From assembly GCF_011745365.1 (NCBI RefSeq), contig NW_024468917.1, positions 2,158,501 through 2,222,500 on the forward strand: a DNA stretch of 64,000 nucleotides, read 5' to 3'. This stretch comes from Cryphonectria parasitica EP155 (Eukaryota; Ascomycota; Sordariomycetes; Diaporthales; Cryphonectriaceae). The notes beneath the pieces are model-generated. The model had not been told where the DNA came from. It was given only the letters and a program-made list of their open reading frames with translations, and did no database searches. Within the stretch, counting starts at the first letter, position 1. Every line of letters begins with the position of its first letter. Both the position numbers and the translations under genes were made by a program. This document shows, piece by piece, positions 1-10,545 of this stretch.

Positions 1-54
1 GCCGATGGACTTTTCGTCCTTGCCCAGCCATCCTTCAAACTTGGGAGCTGCCAT
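1..54 (-). CDS. Alcohol dehydrogenase-like protein, first 18 codons only
   Basis: Only the 5' tip of this gene is in the window; it runs off the left edge on the minus strand. The ATG is at 54-52 and the 18 visible residues read MAAPKFEGWLGKDEKSIG. The KFEGWLG-x-D pattern right after the start resembles the N-terminus of fungal zinc-dependent, NADP-linked alcohol dehydrogenases of the ADH6/cinnamyl-alcohol dehydrogenase group, which reduce aldehydes in the cytosol. No zinc ligand or Rossmann motif is visible because they would lie outside the window. The family call is therefore an inference from a short N-terminal resemblance; the existence of a coding start is more secure than the name. Confidence 0.45.
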   Translation of the reverse strand, partial: MAAPKFEGWLGKDEKSIG

Positions 55-1981
55 CTTGAGCTTTGTGTGTGTATATGTGTATGTATGGAGGTGGAAGTAG
101 ATCGTAGGGGAGTTATATGTGTTCGTGTCCAAAGGTCAGAAATTTGTGGAGGATGATGAATACGAATGTCCAAACCCGTCGACTTCGAGGATAGAGATGC
201 GCAGCCAGAGCTCTGCGTTATATACTCTACTCACTCTTGCAAGCGGGTATTTCTCGGCAACCCTCTCAAAAGATAGCCAAGCAAAAAAACGTCGATGACG
301 TTATAGCCGACCGACAATTTAGAATCGCCGCCAGCGCGGGTTCCCCCAGCGGAGAGGATAAACCTGCTATCACCGGCAGCGCGTAGACCCATCCCCTCCG
401 TCTTCCCGCCCCTCTACTCCCATGCTCCCTCTACCCTCGAGCTAATGAACCTTTTTTCCTTGCTAGTATGGGTACCAGACCGATTGCCATCGGACGTGGG
501 AACTCACCCAGTCAGGGTCATGCATTGTGATGATTTGTTTCGCTGACAGCAAATCAAGTGGGTAACTAAAGAGCTCACGGCAATGGAAGCACATTCCACA
601 GTCCTCGAATTGCTGACGGCATCCACTCGTAAACGCCGAGACCTTAAGTCCTAAATCCAACTTTTTTTCCCCTCTTATGTTTCGCTTATACTATGGTACA
701 TCCACACATCCACACCCACAACTACATCGACGCCACAACAGCCAAACACCTGAGTGGACGCTGCTAGTCTATGCGGTGAAGGTATCTTGTAGTGTTTTCC
801 ATCAGTCACACATAGCCAATTTTTCATCTTTCTCTCGCGAGTTTTTCCACAAATTCCGCCCTCAAACTCCGAGAAGACGCTTTTTGCTAATCTTGTTCCC
901 TCCTCTTCCCTTTGGGGGTGAGGGTGTAAGTGAGTCATACTGGAGTATTTTGTAATGTCTGTGCTCTTAGGAGAGAGAGAAGAAGAAGTCGCTTCTCTAC
1001 GAAGGCGGCACCGTCAATTCTCAGTGGACCTTGAACACCTGTCACGGGGTCAAGAGCAAAGAAAAGTAAGGAGAAGAAAGAAAAAAATGATAGCCCTCGC
1101 GTGACAAGTGTTGCTGAGTGGGCTGTTGAATGGCCTCATGGGCTCTCTCAGCGACGAGCTGGCTGCCATGTGAGGGCCTCGTAACGACCAGTATGGTTGG
1201 TTTTGGACGAGATGAAAACGAGGCCGAAGGGGATTGCCCCCGGGAGGGGGCGAAGGGCGCAAGCGGATTTTGGAATGATCACCGCCCTTCTCAGCGCCTT
1301 GCCTGGGTGGAAAGGACTCCCTCTTCATGCGATGCCTATTGGCAGCGCCTTTTGTCTGTTTGATGGATGCTTGGCGGGGGGGGGGGGGAACTTGCTTGCA
1401 TTAGTGCGAGTACGGACGGCCAAGGAAAATTCGGCTCCGCAGGGAAAAGACTGATTGCCAAAGCTGAAGGGGTTGAGACGGAGGGTGTCATCGCGATTTG
1501 TGAGATGGAGACCATGGTGGTGGATGCCGGCGAGGCTGTGGCAGGAGAGAATCCACAAGCCTGGCAGACTACCTGGAGAAACCCCAACAACACTTCAGCC
1601 ATAAAAGGCACCTACGTAGTACATCCAGACTCTTGCTTTTGGGGACGTGAGGGCAGAATCTATGGTTTCTAGCATGTGCGAGATCTTACCGTCTCAAAGC
1701 CATGCAGGTGTCGCTCGTGGGCAACACTGGACATTGATTGATCAATAATCGGGAGAGAACATAACCCGGATGTAATTATATCTGACTGGTTCATGCAATA
1801 CTCCAGAAACGTTAGATATGATCCCGTCGCTGGTTGTTCATAAGTCTCCTGTCTTCTGTGTTCGACTGAGTGCCAAAACGATGAATGATTGATGCTCACT
1901 CAGAATACATTACGCAACCCATATTAATCTCAGCCCGCTACATTATTGAATGAGAACCCCATCGCGCTACTCCTCCAGCCC
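55..1981. other. Intergenic region; promoter of the left-edge gene and 3' flank of the FHL1-like gene
   Basis: No convincing gene. The first ~400 bases should hold the leader and promoter of the minus-strand dehydrogenase. A run of about 14 G lies near 1376-1389. Short ORFs on both strands show no family resemblance, splice structure or codon bias that I can recognise. Confidence 0.5.
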
Positions 1982-4900
1982 TCACCGCTGCGCAGATCGA
2001 TTTCGGACATACTCGCCGAAGCGAGTCTCAAGGTGCTTCATGAGAGCCTTTTCGGCTTCCGCAAAGTGTTGTTTCTGCTGTTCCGACTTGGACTGTACGA
2101 ACGTATCGTCAGTGAACCCGAGAAGCCGATCCACCGCGCTCATGATCAAGGACTCGCCCAGCAGCGGGTCAAGCTTTTCCGCAAGTGTCGGCAGGATCGA
2201 CTTCTTGAAGCTGAGAATGACGTTAACCAGCTTTGGATCTAACAGCTCAACCTCTCTGGAGCCTTCTGGTGTGGCAGAAGGACCAGGTGTAGCCGAGGTC
2301 GGCCTGGCTCCGTTCGAGGCCGGAGAGTTTGTGCCAGGAGTGCCGACCATGCCTGCTGGCTTTGGTGGTGCACTGTTCGCTGCTCCCATAGCTGGTGAAG
2401 ACACGATTGGCTGACGAGTAGTAGGAGCAGTAACAGTAGCAGTAGCAGCAACGGGTCTGGGAAGGCCAGATACACTCGTCCGGGAGGCAGGAGCCGCAGG
2501 GCCGGATCCCGAGGCAGCAGCGACAGAAGTTGTTGGCGCAGTCGACGCGGACGGCGTAGATGGTGCAGCGGTCGCAGAAACGGGCTTGGGGGCTCCAGAT
2601 CCAGTCGGGTTGGCTTCCGGTACGGACGCTGCAGGGACAAACCCCGGAGGAAGACTCGTTGAAGTCGCTGGTGCCGGAGATACAGTGCCCGAGGAGACAA
2701 CTTTGGGGGCAACAGACGCGGCCACCGTCGATTTGGTCTGGACAGGGCCTACAGGAGCAGCTGTTGACGCAGTACTCGCAGGCATGCTCGAGGCAAGACT
2801 TGAGGCTACCGGTTTGGGGGCTATAGTCGTTGTGGCCGCGGTCGTGATAGGTACTGGCTCAGCAGAGACAGCGGTCGGAGGAGCAGCCGCAGGGGTAGTA
2901 GGTGCATTTGCATTGAGACTTGGACTAGCATCTGGCGCTTTGGCACCACCGCCAATTGTAGTAGCAGCATGTGTAGCAGGACGAGGGCCGGGTGCTAGGG
3001 AAGCAGATTCCACACCTGTAGCAGCAGTAGGAGGTGCAGCCGCAGGAGCAGGAGGAGCAGGTATTGCTGCTGCTGCAGTAGGTGCTCCAGGTGTGACACC
3101 CGAAGGTGCGCCCGTCTTGGGCCCGGTTCCGACAGGGCTTGGGATACCAGGGTTTGCATTCGTGGGCGCATTTGGCGGTACACCACCAGCTGAGGCAGGC
3201 TTCTGAACAGTCGAATGGGCCAAAGTTGACTCGCTGTTGACAGACCCGGCTTTCGTCGCCCCGCTGGTGCCTCCTACGGCTTGGGAACCAGATACTGGTT
3301 TGGCAGCAATCGGTTGGGCCCTTGCGGCGGCGGTAGCAGCAGCAGGAGGTGGAGGGGCGCTATTTCCATTGGGCGCAGGGAGCCCAGGCGAGTGCGCGTG
3401 AGGGGCGCCCATCCGAGCAGCAGTAGAAGGCATAGGGCTAGAACCGTTCACGGCAGCAGCTTTTGTTGAAGCCATAGGCACCGAAGCAGCAGATGCTGCT
3501 GCTTTGGCGGCCTCCTCAGCGCGACGCTTGGGATAGATCTGCTTGTGTTGGCGAAAGACGTTCAGGATGAGTTTCTCATAAGATTCAAGTTCAGGCACCA
3601 GACTTTTCTCGGTCAGTCCCAAGCCGCGATTGATCACGGACATGGCGACCACCTCGGATCGCTTGCCCTCTTTCGCCTGCAGCTGTTTGATGACCTCGGC
3701 ACGGAACTCCCTGATGAAGAGCCTGAGGAAGGGCTCGATCACAGGGCCCAGGGGCGCTGCAGGCGCGCTGTTTTGCGCAGGGTGCAATATTTGATGGGTA
3801 GAGGGTGCAGGCCTGGACGCATTCGATGCCGGGTGCATAGTAGGAGGGGCTGGAGGGCCTTGTTGAGGTCTGAGTGGGGGCCCTTGTCCCGGCCTGGCCA
3901 GAGGCGGCCTGGGTGCGGCGTTTGGTCCAGCGCCAGCAGGGCTATGATTTGCGACATGTGGTGGCGGTTGTGGCCTGTTGGCATATGCTGGGTTGTATGG
4001 CGGTACTTGCGCGCCGGGATGCTGTGGTCGCGGCGCAGTGGCGGCAGCCGTGTAGCCGTTTGTCTGTGGTTGTGCGCCCGGTGCCTGATGGTGTTGAGGA
4101 TAAGCAGGGCGCGGAGGTCCGTGATGCTGGTGGGTCGGTGCAGCACCAAGCTGTGCTGTGCCGTTGTTGTTGGATGGAGGGCCCTGATGAATCTGATACG
4201 CCTGTCCATTGGGAGGATAGCGAGGTGGCAGGTTGGGCGTGAGAGCCGTTGAGTGTGCAGTGGGATGGTGAATATGGTGTTGAGGATGCATGGGAGGCTG
4301 ATATGGGTGGCTGTACCCATTGTACATGCCCGTGGGTCGAGGTTCGGCGATGGAGTCGCTGGGTTTGCGCTTCTTCCCAGACTCCAAGGGGACGCCAGGA
4401 ACGCGATGCCAGTTTCCTTCGATCTTCTTGAAGCACTCACTGCCGAGCAGATTGTGCCGGACACTGCTCTCCCAACCCTTGGTATCGACACAGAAGTAGA
4501 AATAGGGCCACCTCTCCTGGATCCGCTTGTAGACCTGCTTGAGACTGTAGCCCTTAGGGGGTGCGGCGGTCATGATCTCGTCGATCAGCAACTGATAGTT
4601 CTTTGTTGGCTTCTGCAGCTGCTCCTCGGTAAAGTCCTCACGCTTCAGCTCCAGAGGAGGTGTCTTGTGCTTCATGGACTTCTCCTTAGCAGGCTTGTCG
4701 CCATCCAGCTCTTCCTCTCCATCCTCACCCTTGGGCCTGCGAGGTTTGTACTTCCGTTTCTCTCCCTGGCCGTCGAGTCCTTCAGGGAGAGGGTGCTTCC
4801 TAGGCCGGCCGACCTTGCGCTTCTGTGGCTGATCGCCAGGCTCTTGGGGCGGCATGTTCCGCTTTGCCTCTTCGGCCGCCTGCTTCTTGAGCAGCCGCTC

Positions 4901-6736
4901 CTCCCTCTTCGACATGATCCCGTTCTTGGGCGGCCTGCCGGGCCCACGTTTCTTTGGAGGTAACGTGCCTAGCTGTGACAGCTTGTCTACGTCATCAGGA
5001 CTTGATTCGGGCTTGAGGCTGCCATCCACGGCGTCCGACTCAACCGTCTCTCGAATCTCATCGTCTCCATCGGCGTTGGATAGCTCGGCCAATGCCTCTG
5101 GCGCATCCTCCATAGCTTCGTCCGAGTCGTCCGAGTCATCTGAGTCTAGTGGTTGCAAGTTCGCCTGTCCCTCTTCAGCCTCGGAGGAGTCATCGGTATC
5201 GTGCATCTCATCCCCGCGGGAGCTCTGGAAGTCAAAACTCATCTCCTTGCCGTTCTCCGAGTAGGTCCTGCTCGCCGGGGCACTCGCCTGGAGCTGGAGC
5301 TCTGCGCCGGTCTTGCCGTCCTCCACGCCCGCGAGATAGAACTGAATAGTGATGTACTGGATCTGGAGCTCGTCGCCGGAATACAGGGTGAAGACGTCGC
5401 CCTCCTTGTGGTGGACTGAGCGACAGAAGACGCCGTTCCGGCCCAGGACAAAACCTTTCCAGACTCTCTCTTCGGCATCATACGAGATCTTCAGATGTTC
5501 CCTCGAGATACCCTTGGTGCTAGCCCACATGTCTGGGCCTTCGCCATGTATCCTGACATGCGCGATTTCATCCTGGCTTTTGAGGCCGGTGACGTCTCCA
5601 GGGCCAGGGGCGTAGTCGACATATTGACGACTGCTGATGGTGTTGGAATGACCACTCCCTGAAGTCTTCCGGGCCTGCTGCTCAACCGTCCGCTCACCAG
5701 CAGCAGTCTTGCGTCTCTTGGCAGGCCGTGGGTTGTCCTCACCGTCGGACTCGGGGCCCAGAGCACCTCCCTCCTCGCTGGCAAAGGATTTCGGGTGGTG
5801 TTTCCCTCTACCGCCCGTCCCAGCAGCACGAGGTGGTGTTGGCGGGGGCAGTCCCTTGGCTATGTGCTCCTCGACTTTCAGCCTATGTGCCCTCTCTTTC
5901 CTGGCCCGCAAGAAGATCTTCTGGTCCCTGCCGATCAGGACAGTGCGAGTGGTGATCCAGGTTGTGCTGTCGGGGAACTCTAATTTTCCATATACATTGG
6001 GAGGATGCTCGTAGTCCTCCTCTTCGTCCTCGTCCAACGGAAAGGGCTGCTCTGCAGCAGCACCGACGTTGGCGAAAGCGTAGTTTGCCATTGCTATATT
6101 CGGTATGTAGGGTTGACTGGCCTGCGCAAGGAGGTCTGGATAGAGGGGCAAGGGCTGGGACAGGGCGTCATAGTACCCAGCTTCTCCAGAGAGACCAAGG
6201 AGATGGTTGGCCGCAGGGACCTCAGCCTGGCCGCCGCCATCCGCCTGTCTCCAGAGTGAGGGAGCCCAAGCCAGACCGTCCTCGGTTCCCAAGTCCACAA
6301 AGCCATTGGCGGTGCCAGATGGTGCGAGAGGGGCGGGAGCGAGCTGGTGGTCCTGGGCAGCAGAGGTGGACGGCGTCTCGTTCGCGGCGGTCGCAGCCGG
6401 TGGAGGTTTGGGGCTGAGGGTTTCAGGTGCAGGCGCATCGTTATGGGGAAGGGGTTGGGCCTGCGTGGCAGGAGGTTGTTCGGTTTCTTCTATTCGCTGT
6501 TGGGAAGGTGGAGGAGATGGCGGTGGCGGTGGTGGAGGTGGAGGTGGAGGCATAGCAGGCTCAGGTGCAGGTGTGGTGGATACAGCCACAGGTTCATTTG
6601 TGTCCTTAGCCGGGCTGAGGACTGCAGTTGGGATTGCCTCGGGGGCCATCATGGATGTTGAGGTCGACATTGGGGGGTCAGCCATGTTGGTGTCTGGCTG
6701 GCCACTGGGGCCTTCCTGCTCTTCGGACGAAGTCAT
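1982..6736 (-). CDS. FHA/AT-hook/forkhead transcription factor, FHL1 type
   Basis: One uninterrupted 1,584-codon frame. Order: a Pro/Ala/Ser-rich N-terminus with a poly-Pro run; an FHA domain from about residue 250 to 465, carrying a ~100-residue low-complexity insert before the GISREHLKIS phosphothreonine-binding region; acidic stretches; two AT-hook-like motifs (KKRGPGRPPK near 599, RKVGRPRKHP near 643); and a forkhead winged helix at about 708-785 with the recognition-helix core WESSVRHNL. Two helical modules follow (about 999-1075 and 1499-1584), separated by ~420 residues of Ala/Pro/Thr-rich sequence. FHA plus forkhead is the architecture of yeast Fhl1, which with Ifh1 controls ribosomal-protein genes, and of filamentous-fungal homologues annotated as pre-rRNA-processing protein FHL1. 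Nuclear location is inferred. The start at 6736 is the first ATG of the frame and is followed by an acidic, disordered N-terminus. A Fkh1/2-type regulator is the alternative. Confidence 0.88.
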   Translation of the reverse strand: MTSSEEQEGPSGQPDTNMADPPMSTSTSMMAPEAIPTAVLSPAKDTNEPVAVSTTPAPEPAMPPPPPPPPPPPSPPPSQQRIEETEQPPATQAQPLPHNDAPAPETLSPKPPPAATAANETPSTSAAQDHQLAPAPLAPSGTANGFVDLGTEDGLAWAPSLWRQADGGGQAEVPAANHLLGLSGEAGYYDALSQPLPLYPDLLAQASQPYIPNIAMANYAFANVGAAAEQPFPLDEDEEEDYEHPPNVYGKLEFPDSTTWITTRTVLIGRDQKIFLRARKERAHRLKVEEHIAKGLPPPTPPRAAGTGGRGKHHPKSFASEEGGALGPESDGEDNPRPAKRRKTAAGERTVEQQARKTSGSGHSNTISSRQYVDYAPGPGDVTGLKSQDEIAHVRIHGEGPDMWASTKGISREHLKISYDAEERVWKGFVLGRNGVFCRSVHHKEGDVFTLYSGDELQIQYITIQFYLAGVEDGKTGAELQLQASAPASRTYSENGKEMSFDFQSSRGDEMHDTDDSSEAEEGQANLQPLDSDDSDDSDEAMEDAPEALAELSNADGDDEIRETVESDAVDGSLKPESSPDDVDKLSQLGTLPPKKRGPGRPPKNGIMSKREERLLKKQAAEEAKRNMPPQEPGDQPQKRKVGRPRKHPLPEGLDGQGEKRKYKPRRPKGEDGEEELDGDKPAKEKSMKHKTPPLELKREDFTEEQLQKPTKNYQLLIDEIMTAAPPKGYSLKQVYKRIQERWPYFYFCVDTKGWESSVRHNLLGSECFKKIEGNWHRVPGVPLESGKKRKPSDSIAEPRPTGMYNGYSHPYQPPMHPQHHIHHPTAHSTALTPNLPPRYPPNGQAYQIHQGPPSNNNGTAQLGAAPTHQHHGPPRPAYPQHHQAPGAQPQTNGYTAAATAPRPQHPGAQVPPYNPAYANRPQPPPHVANHSPAGAGPNAAPRPPLARPGQGPPLRPQQGPPAPPTMHPASNASRPAPSTHQILHPAQNSAPAAPLGPVIEPFLRLFIREFRAEVIKQLQAKEGKRSEVVAMSVINRGLGLTEKSLVPELESYEKLILNVFRQHKQIYPKRRAEEAAKAAASAASVPMASTKAAAVNGSSPMPSTAARMGAPHAHSPGLPAPNGNSAPPPPAAATAAARAQPIAAKPVSGSQAVGGTSGATKAGSVNSESTLAHSTVQKPASAGGVPPNAPTNANPGIPSPVGTGPKTGAPSGVTPGAPTAAAAIPAPPAPAAAPPTAATGVESASLAPGPRPATHAATTIGGGAKAPDASPSLNANAPTTPAAAPPTAVSAEPVPITTAATTTIAPKPVASSLASSMPASTASTAAPVGPVQTKSTVAASVAPKVVSSGTVSPAPATSTSLPPGFVPAASVPEANPTGSGAPKPVSATAAPSTPSASTAPTTSVAAASGSGPAAPASRTSVSGLPRPVAATATVTAPTTRQPIVSSPAMGAANSAPPKPAGMVGTPGTNSPASNGARPTSATPGPSATPEGSREVELLDPKLVNVILSFKKSILPTLAEKLDPLLGESLIMSAVDRLLGFTDDTFVQSKSEQQKQHFAEAEKALMKHLETRFGEYVRNRSAQR

Positions 6737-8704
6737 TGCAGGCCATATGGGGTGACAAGTTGGATGATCTTGGATTTGGGTTGCTGTCTTTGTTTTGTCT
6801 TATGCCTGTGTATGTGTGCTGTCTGAAGGCGTGGAGTGTGTGGTTGGCGGAAGAAGGAAAGAAGTTCTGGGAAGAAGTCGATATCGATTATCATCCGCAA
6901 AGACAAGTGCCCATGACGAGAGACTGGGGTTTCTACAATCTTTCCACGCCGGCCGCTGCGGATCCTGGCCAGCGGCTGGGTTGCCCCGCTTAAAAGTTCT
7001 CAAAGGTATAGCCATTGGCTCAAGGCAAGAAGCGGGGAGTGCAGGAGCCACCTGCTAGGGGATGCTTAGTGTGAATGATTGACCATGCCACCCTTGCCCG
7101 AGCCGTCAACTTTTGGATCAGTGCTTGTGACAGACAAACAGAAAGAAGGACCCGACATCCTCCACTCACTTCGTTTTTTCTTTCTCACCCTCAACAGCAA
7201 AATCACATTGGCAAATATTCAGACTCAAACATCTCTTTTTCATATTTGATGAGCATTGCGCACCCAAGAAGACCGTGAATGCGTACATGAGCAAGATCTG
7301 ATCTTTTTCCCTCTTATGTTTTGAAGTTTTGAGGTTTTGTGAGTTGGTCACAATCAATCGATCGATCGATCAATCGATGACATGACTCCTCCCATCATCA
7401 AGAACAACAGATGACAGAACTAGACTTCTCGAACCCTTCCCTTATTCCAGGCAGATGTCAAGCTGATCTGAGTCACCCTATCCTTGATTTTTATTTTCTG
7501 GGGCCACAATTGGGTTTTCTTTTTGTCTTCTCTTTTCTTCAATGCAGGCCCATCTTCTCATCACTCCAGTTCCAGTCAACTCCAGGCTGTCGGAAAAACA
7601 GATGGCTTTTCATAACCTCTGGCAGGGAGAGATTGAGGCGCAATATCCAAGATCAGGGCTTAGAACTAAGCTCTTCTTTTTCTACTCCTAGGAGCCACAC
7701 CATCCTGCTCTGGAATACGGGGAACTTGCGTCCTAACTTTGGGGGCGGATGGTTATAGCCGATGTCCTCTAGTCTAGTCAGCTTCCCGTCGGTAGTGGAC
7801 AGCATTGAGGCTGAGAGATGATCATGTCCCAAAGTTGAGACTCAGTCAGCTCAGCTTGGACAATGGACTCTTGTTCTCCTCTTTTCCGAGGCAAGGCGGA
7901 AGGCGAAAAAGTTATCGAAAATGGGCTCGACTATTTTATTTATACCTCTCCAGTCTCTCAACATTGCCCCCGTGGTTCATCTCATCCTGCCCAGTTCAGA
8001 GACCCACAAGCATGTGTTTCTCGAGAAGGATCAGGCCTGGCCAGATCCTGCATGCCCATCACACTCTATTTATACGCAACCATCCACCACTACCACCATT
8101 ACACACAACGTCACTTGCGCCCGCTCCAAAAGGCCTCATTGTAGAGCCACCCACTCAAGACTGCTCGAACCTAACCCCCCTCCCCTCCTTCTTTTTTCTC
8201 CCCAATATTTCTGGCTGACTTCTTCTTCGGTCTTGGGGAAGTGGACCGCGCCACACGTGGTTGATGATTATGATAGCAATGATGCGGGTGAGGGTGAGGG
8301 TAAGGATGAGGATTGGGGTCACGATGACCATGATTGCTGCTACTATTGCTGTTATTGTCTAGGCTAGAGCTCGGTCACCATCCATAGCGTCATCCCCTCT
8401 TCCTTCCAGCGGGTGGAGAGATGGAATAGGTGGTAACTTTCCTGAAGAAAACCAAATTCTTGTTAGTCAAGGTGGCTTGAGACGGAGAAGATAGCATGTT
8501 GCGCAGCAATCCGGCGCCTCGAAACGAGTACATGCGCCCTCTCTGTGTCTTCTCCCTGGAGGTAGTAGATCTACCTGCCGCCCTTTCGCCCCCAGTCCGA
8601 CCTTTCTGTTCTGAAAGGTCTACGACAGGATATACGATGGACCGCTTTATCCCGTTTGGTTACTTCTTACATTGTAAATCTTGATCGTGTTGTTGGATTT
8701 TTGT

Positions 8705-8793
8705 TTCTTCTCCTTCTTCTTCTTCTTCTTCTTCTCCTCCTTCTTCTTCTTCTCCTCCTTCTTCTTCTTCTTCTTCTTCTCCTTCTTCTTCTC
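8705..8793. repeat. Imperfect CTT/CCT trinucleotide microsatellite
   Basis: About 90 bases of CTT units with interspersed CCT units. The plus strand is pure pyrimidine, so the opposite strand is a purine tract able to form triplex DNA. It lies ~540 bases upstream of the membrane-protein start at 9334. Confidence 0.9.
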
Positions 8794-9178
8794 TGCCGTT
8801 CCTTGATTAGGCCACGATTTACATCCCTGGCCCACTCACTTGCTAAAGATATCCGTCAGCTTCATAGAGACTATTCTTACCTCAGCACCACCCAACAAAT
8901 CCTGCCCACACCACTCGGCCCCATTCCTTGACCTTGTTTCCGCACTCATCCGCTCTCTCCTGATCATGTTATAACATTCCATATCATTCCTCCTGACTGG
9001 GCTGTCTGTTTCTCTTCTTTCTTTCTACCCTTACACGGTTGCTGGATTCTGTCCAGCTCTGTTTACTACTCGCTGGGAACTCACCTATTCACCATCCTTG
9101 ATCACTTACACACTATCAGGTGGTGCTTCCTCTCTTTACTAATCCGTACGAGAGACATTCATTCATTCGTCTATTCCA

Positions 9179-9183
<5 letters not shown>

Positions 9184-9225
<42 letters not shown>

Positions 9226-9246
9226 TCACACACACACACACACACA
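9184..9246. repeat. (TC)n followed by (CA)n microsatellite in the leader of the gene at 9334
   Basis: About 39 bases of TC repeat at 9184-9222, then about 20 bases of CA repeat from 9227. It ends fewer than 100 bases before the ATG at 9334, so it probably lies in the transcribed leader or core promoter. CT-rich tracts just upstream of start sites are common in fungal promoters. Confidence 0.88.
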
Positions 9247-9333
9247 TGCACACAGCTTCTCTCTCTTTGCCTACCTCTTTTCTCTTCTCCTCGCAGCCTC
9301 TTCCTCGCCTAGAAAGTGAGATATCCACCCGCC

Positions 9334-10545
9334 ATGAACCGGCAGTCAGGTTCCCAGGCTCCCATACCTGTGACGCCCAGTTATAGCAGCCCCTCCCAAC
9401 AGCCGCTCCTCCAGTTTTCAGGGCCTCCTCCAAACACACCAAAGACCAAGAGGAGGAGTAGAGACAGTCGAGCAAGCTGGCTGTTTCCAGCCCGACAGAA
9501 AGTCTCGTCGATATGGCGGCCATCTACGGGAAATCATACGCCACCGACACCCCAGTGGCCGCTCCCACGGGTGCCGCTCAAACCCGAGAGTCGACGGATC
9601 AGCACAAACCCGGCCTTCACGACGACCTACACCCAGCCACGCGACGCTCCCCTGCCTCCGCCTCCGAGCTCCAGGTGTAGCCAGCGCAGCAGCAGCGGGG
9701 ATAGCAGCAGCAGCAGCAGCAGCAGCACAACCACCACCACCGTGGCACCGGCAAATGACCGCGCCGAGAGCCCTGGCCCAACAAAGGAGAAGTCGGCCTC
9801 GAGGGCGCCGGCAGCACACCCGCTCTCGCCTCGATCACTACCCAGCTTGGGGCGCCCAGCCTTTGTGCCACTCGACGGCGTTGGCGGTGGCGGTGGCGGT
9901 GTTTTTGGTGGTGGTGGTCTTGGTAGTGGTGGTATTAGTGGTGCTGGCCACCAGCGTGGCGGCAGCTTCTCGACGCGGTACATCAACATGGTCCTGAGCA
10001 TCGAGAGGATTCCCAGGTCGCACAACATCCTCTCCAACGTGTTCTCGTGGATGATCCTCGTGGCGTTCGTGGTGGCCCCGGCCAACTTCTGCAGCCCATC
10101 CCCCTGGGGCAAAACGAGCGGCGAAGTGCCGCCCATCGACTTCTACACCGACGTCCCCTCCATGGGCCTCCTGGGCGCGTGCTTTGCGATTTTCGGAGTC
10201 GGGGCCCTCGGCATGCTCTACCTGGCCCTCTGCTGGCGCCGCAACTACATCTGGCTCATGAACCGCATCTACCTGCCCCTCATCCTGCACTCCCTGGCCG
10301 GCTTCATCGCATGCCTTGTTATACTCAAGGTGCAACACAACATGTGGTGGAGCATCTCGTCGTATGTCACCATCGCCGTCGAGGCCGGCACGCTGCTGTT
10401 CTCCACGAGCATGTTCTGCATCAGCAACTACCTGCTGTTGGGGAAGCTGAAGAGGGAGCATCACCGAGAGACGTCGAAGAAAAATGTGGTGGACCTGGTC
10501 AAGGCGGGCAAGCAGCCTCCTTTTGCGCCGGGGAGCGTGGTTTGA
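9334..10545 (+). CDS. Conserved fungal four-helix membrane protein, function unknown
   Basis: Single-exon frame of 403 codons. I take the ATG at 9334 (context CCGCCATGA); the frame extends upstream only through non-ATG codons. Residues 1-210 are Pro/Ser-rich and disordered, with a poly-Ser run and a Gly-rich stretch encoded by GGTGGC-type repeats. From about residue 215 there is a compact membrane domain: a conserved lead-in RYINMVLSIERIPRSHNIL, then four hydrophobic helices (near WMILVAFVVAP, GACFAIFGVGALGMLYLAL, LPLILHSLAGFIACLVIL and VTIAVEAGTLLFSTSMFCI), then a basic cytosolic tail. Proteins of this pattern (long variable N-terminus, short four-helix core) recur in Pezizomycotina as hypothetical proteins; I know of no assigned activity. 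The convergent molybdate transporter gene ends 320 bases downstream. Confidence 0.82.
   Translation: MNRQSGSQAPIPVTPSYSSPSQQPLLQFSGPPPNTPKTKRRSRDSRASWLFPARQKVSSIWRPSTGNHTPPTPQWPLPRVPLKPESRRISTNPAFTTTYTQPRDAPLPPPPSSRCSQRSSSGDSSSSSSSSTTTTTVAPANDRAESPGPTKEKSASRAPAAHPLSPRSLPSLGRPAFVPLDGVGGGGGGVFGGGGLGSGGISGAGHQRGGSFSTRYINMVLSIERIPRSHNILSNVFSWMILVAFVVAPANFCSPSPWGKTSGEVPPIDFYTDVPSMGLLGACFAIFGVGALGMLYLALCWRRNYIWLMNRIYLPLILHSLAGFIACLVILKVQHNMWWSISSYVTIAVEAGTLLFSTSMFCISNYLLLGKLKREHHRETSKKNVVDLVKAGKQPPFAPGSVV

Larger units (their letters stand above)
6737..9333. promoter_or_regulatory. Divergent intergenic region between the FHL1-like gene and the four-helix membrane protein gene
   Basis: The region lies between two divergently transcribed genes, so it must hold both promoters and leaders. 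It contains a short ATCGATCG-type repeat near 7352-7378, a TATTTATA-like AT stretch near 7935-7945, and strong CT-rich microsatellites close to the plus-strand gene (listed separately). No coding region is supported here; the ORFs over the CTT tract are translations of the repeat. Confidence 0.55.

Noticed and set aside
2586..3206. 206-codon plus-strand ORF antisense to the FHL1-like gene
   Set aside because: Shadow of the Ala/Pro/Thr-rich linker on the opposite strand.
8656..8931. 91-codon plus-strand ORF with a poly-Leu stretch that looks like a membrane helix
   Set aside because: It is just the CTT microsatellite read in the Leu frame.
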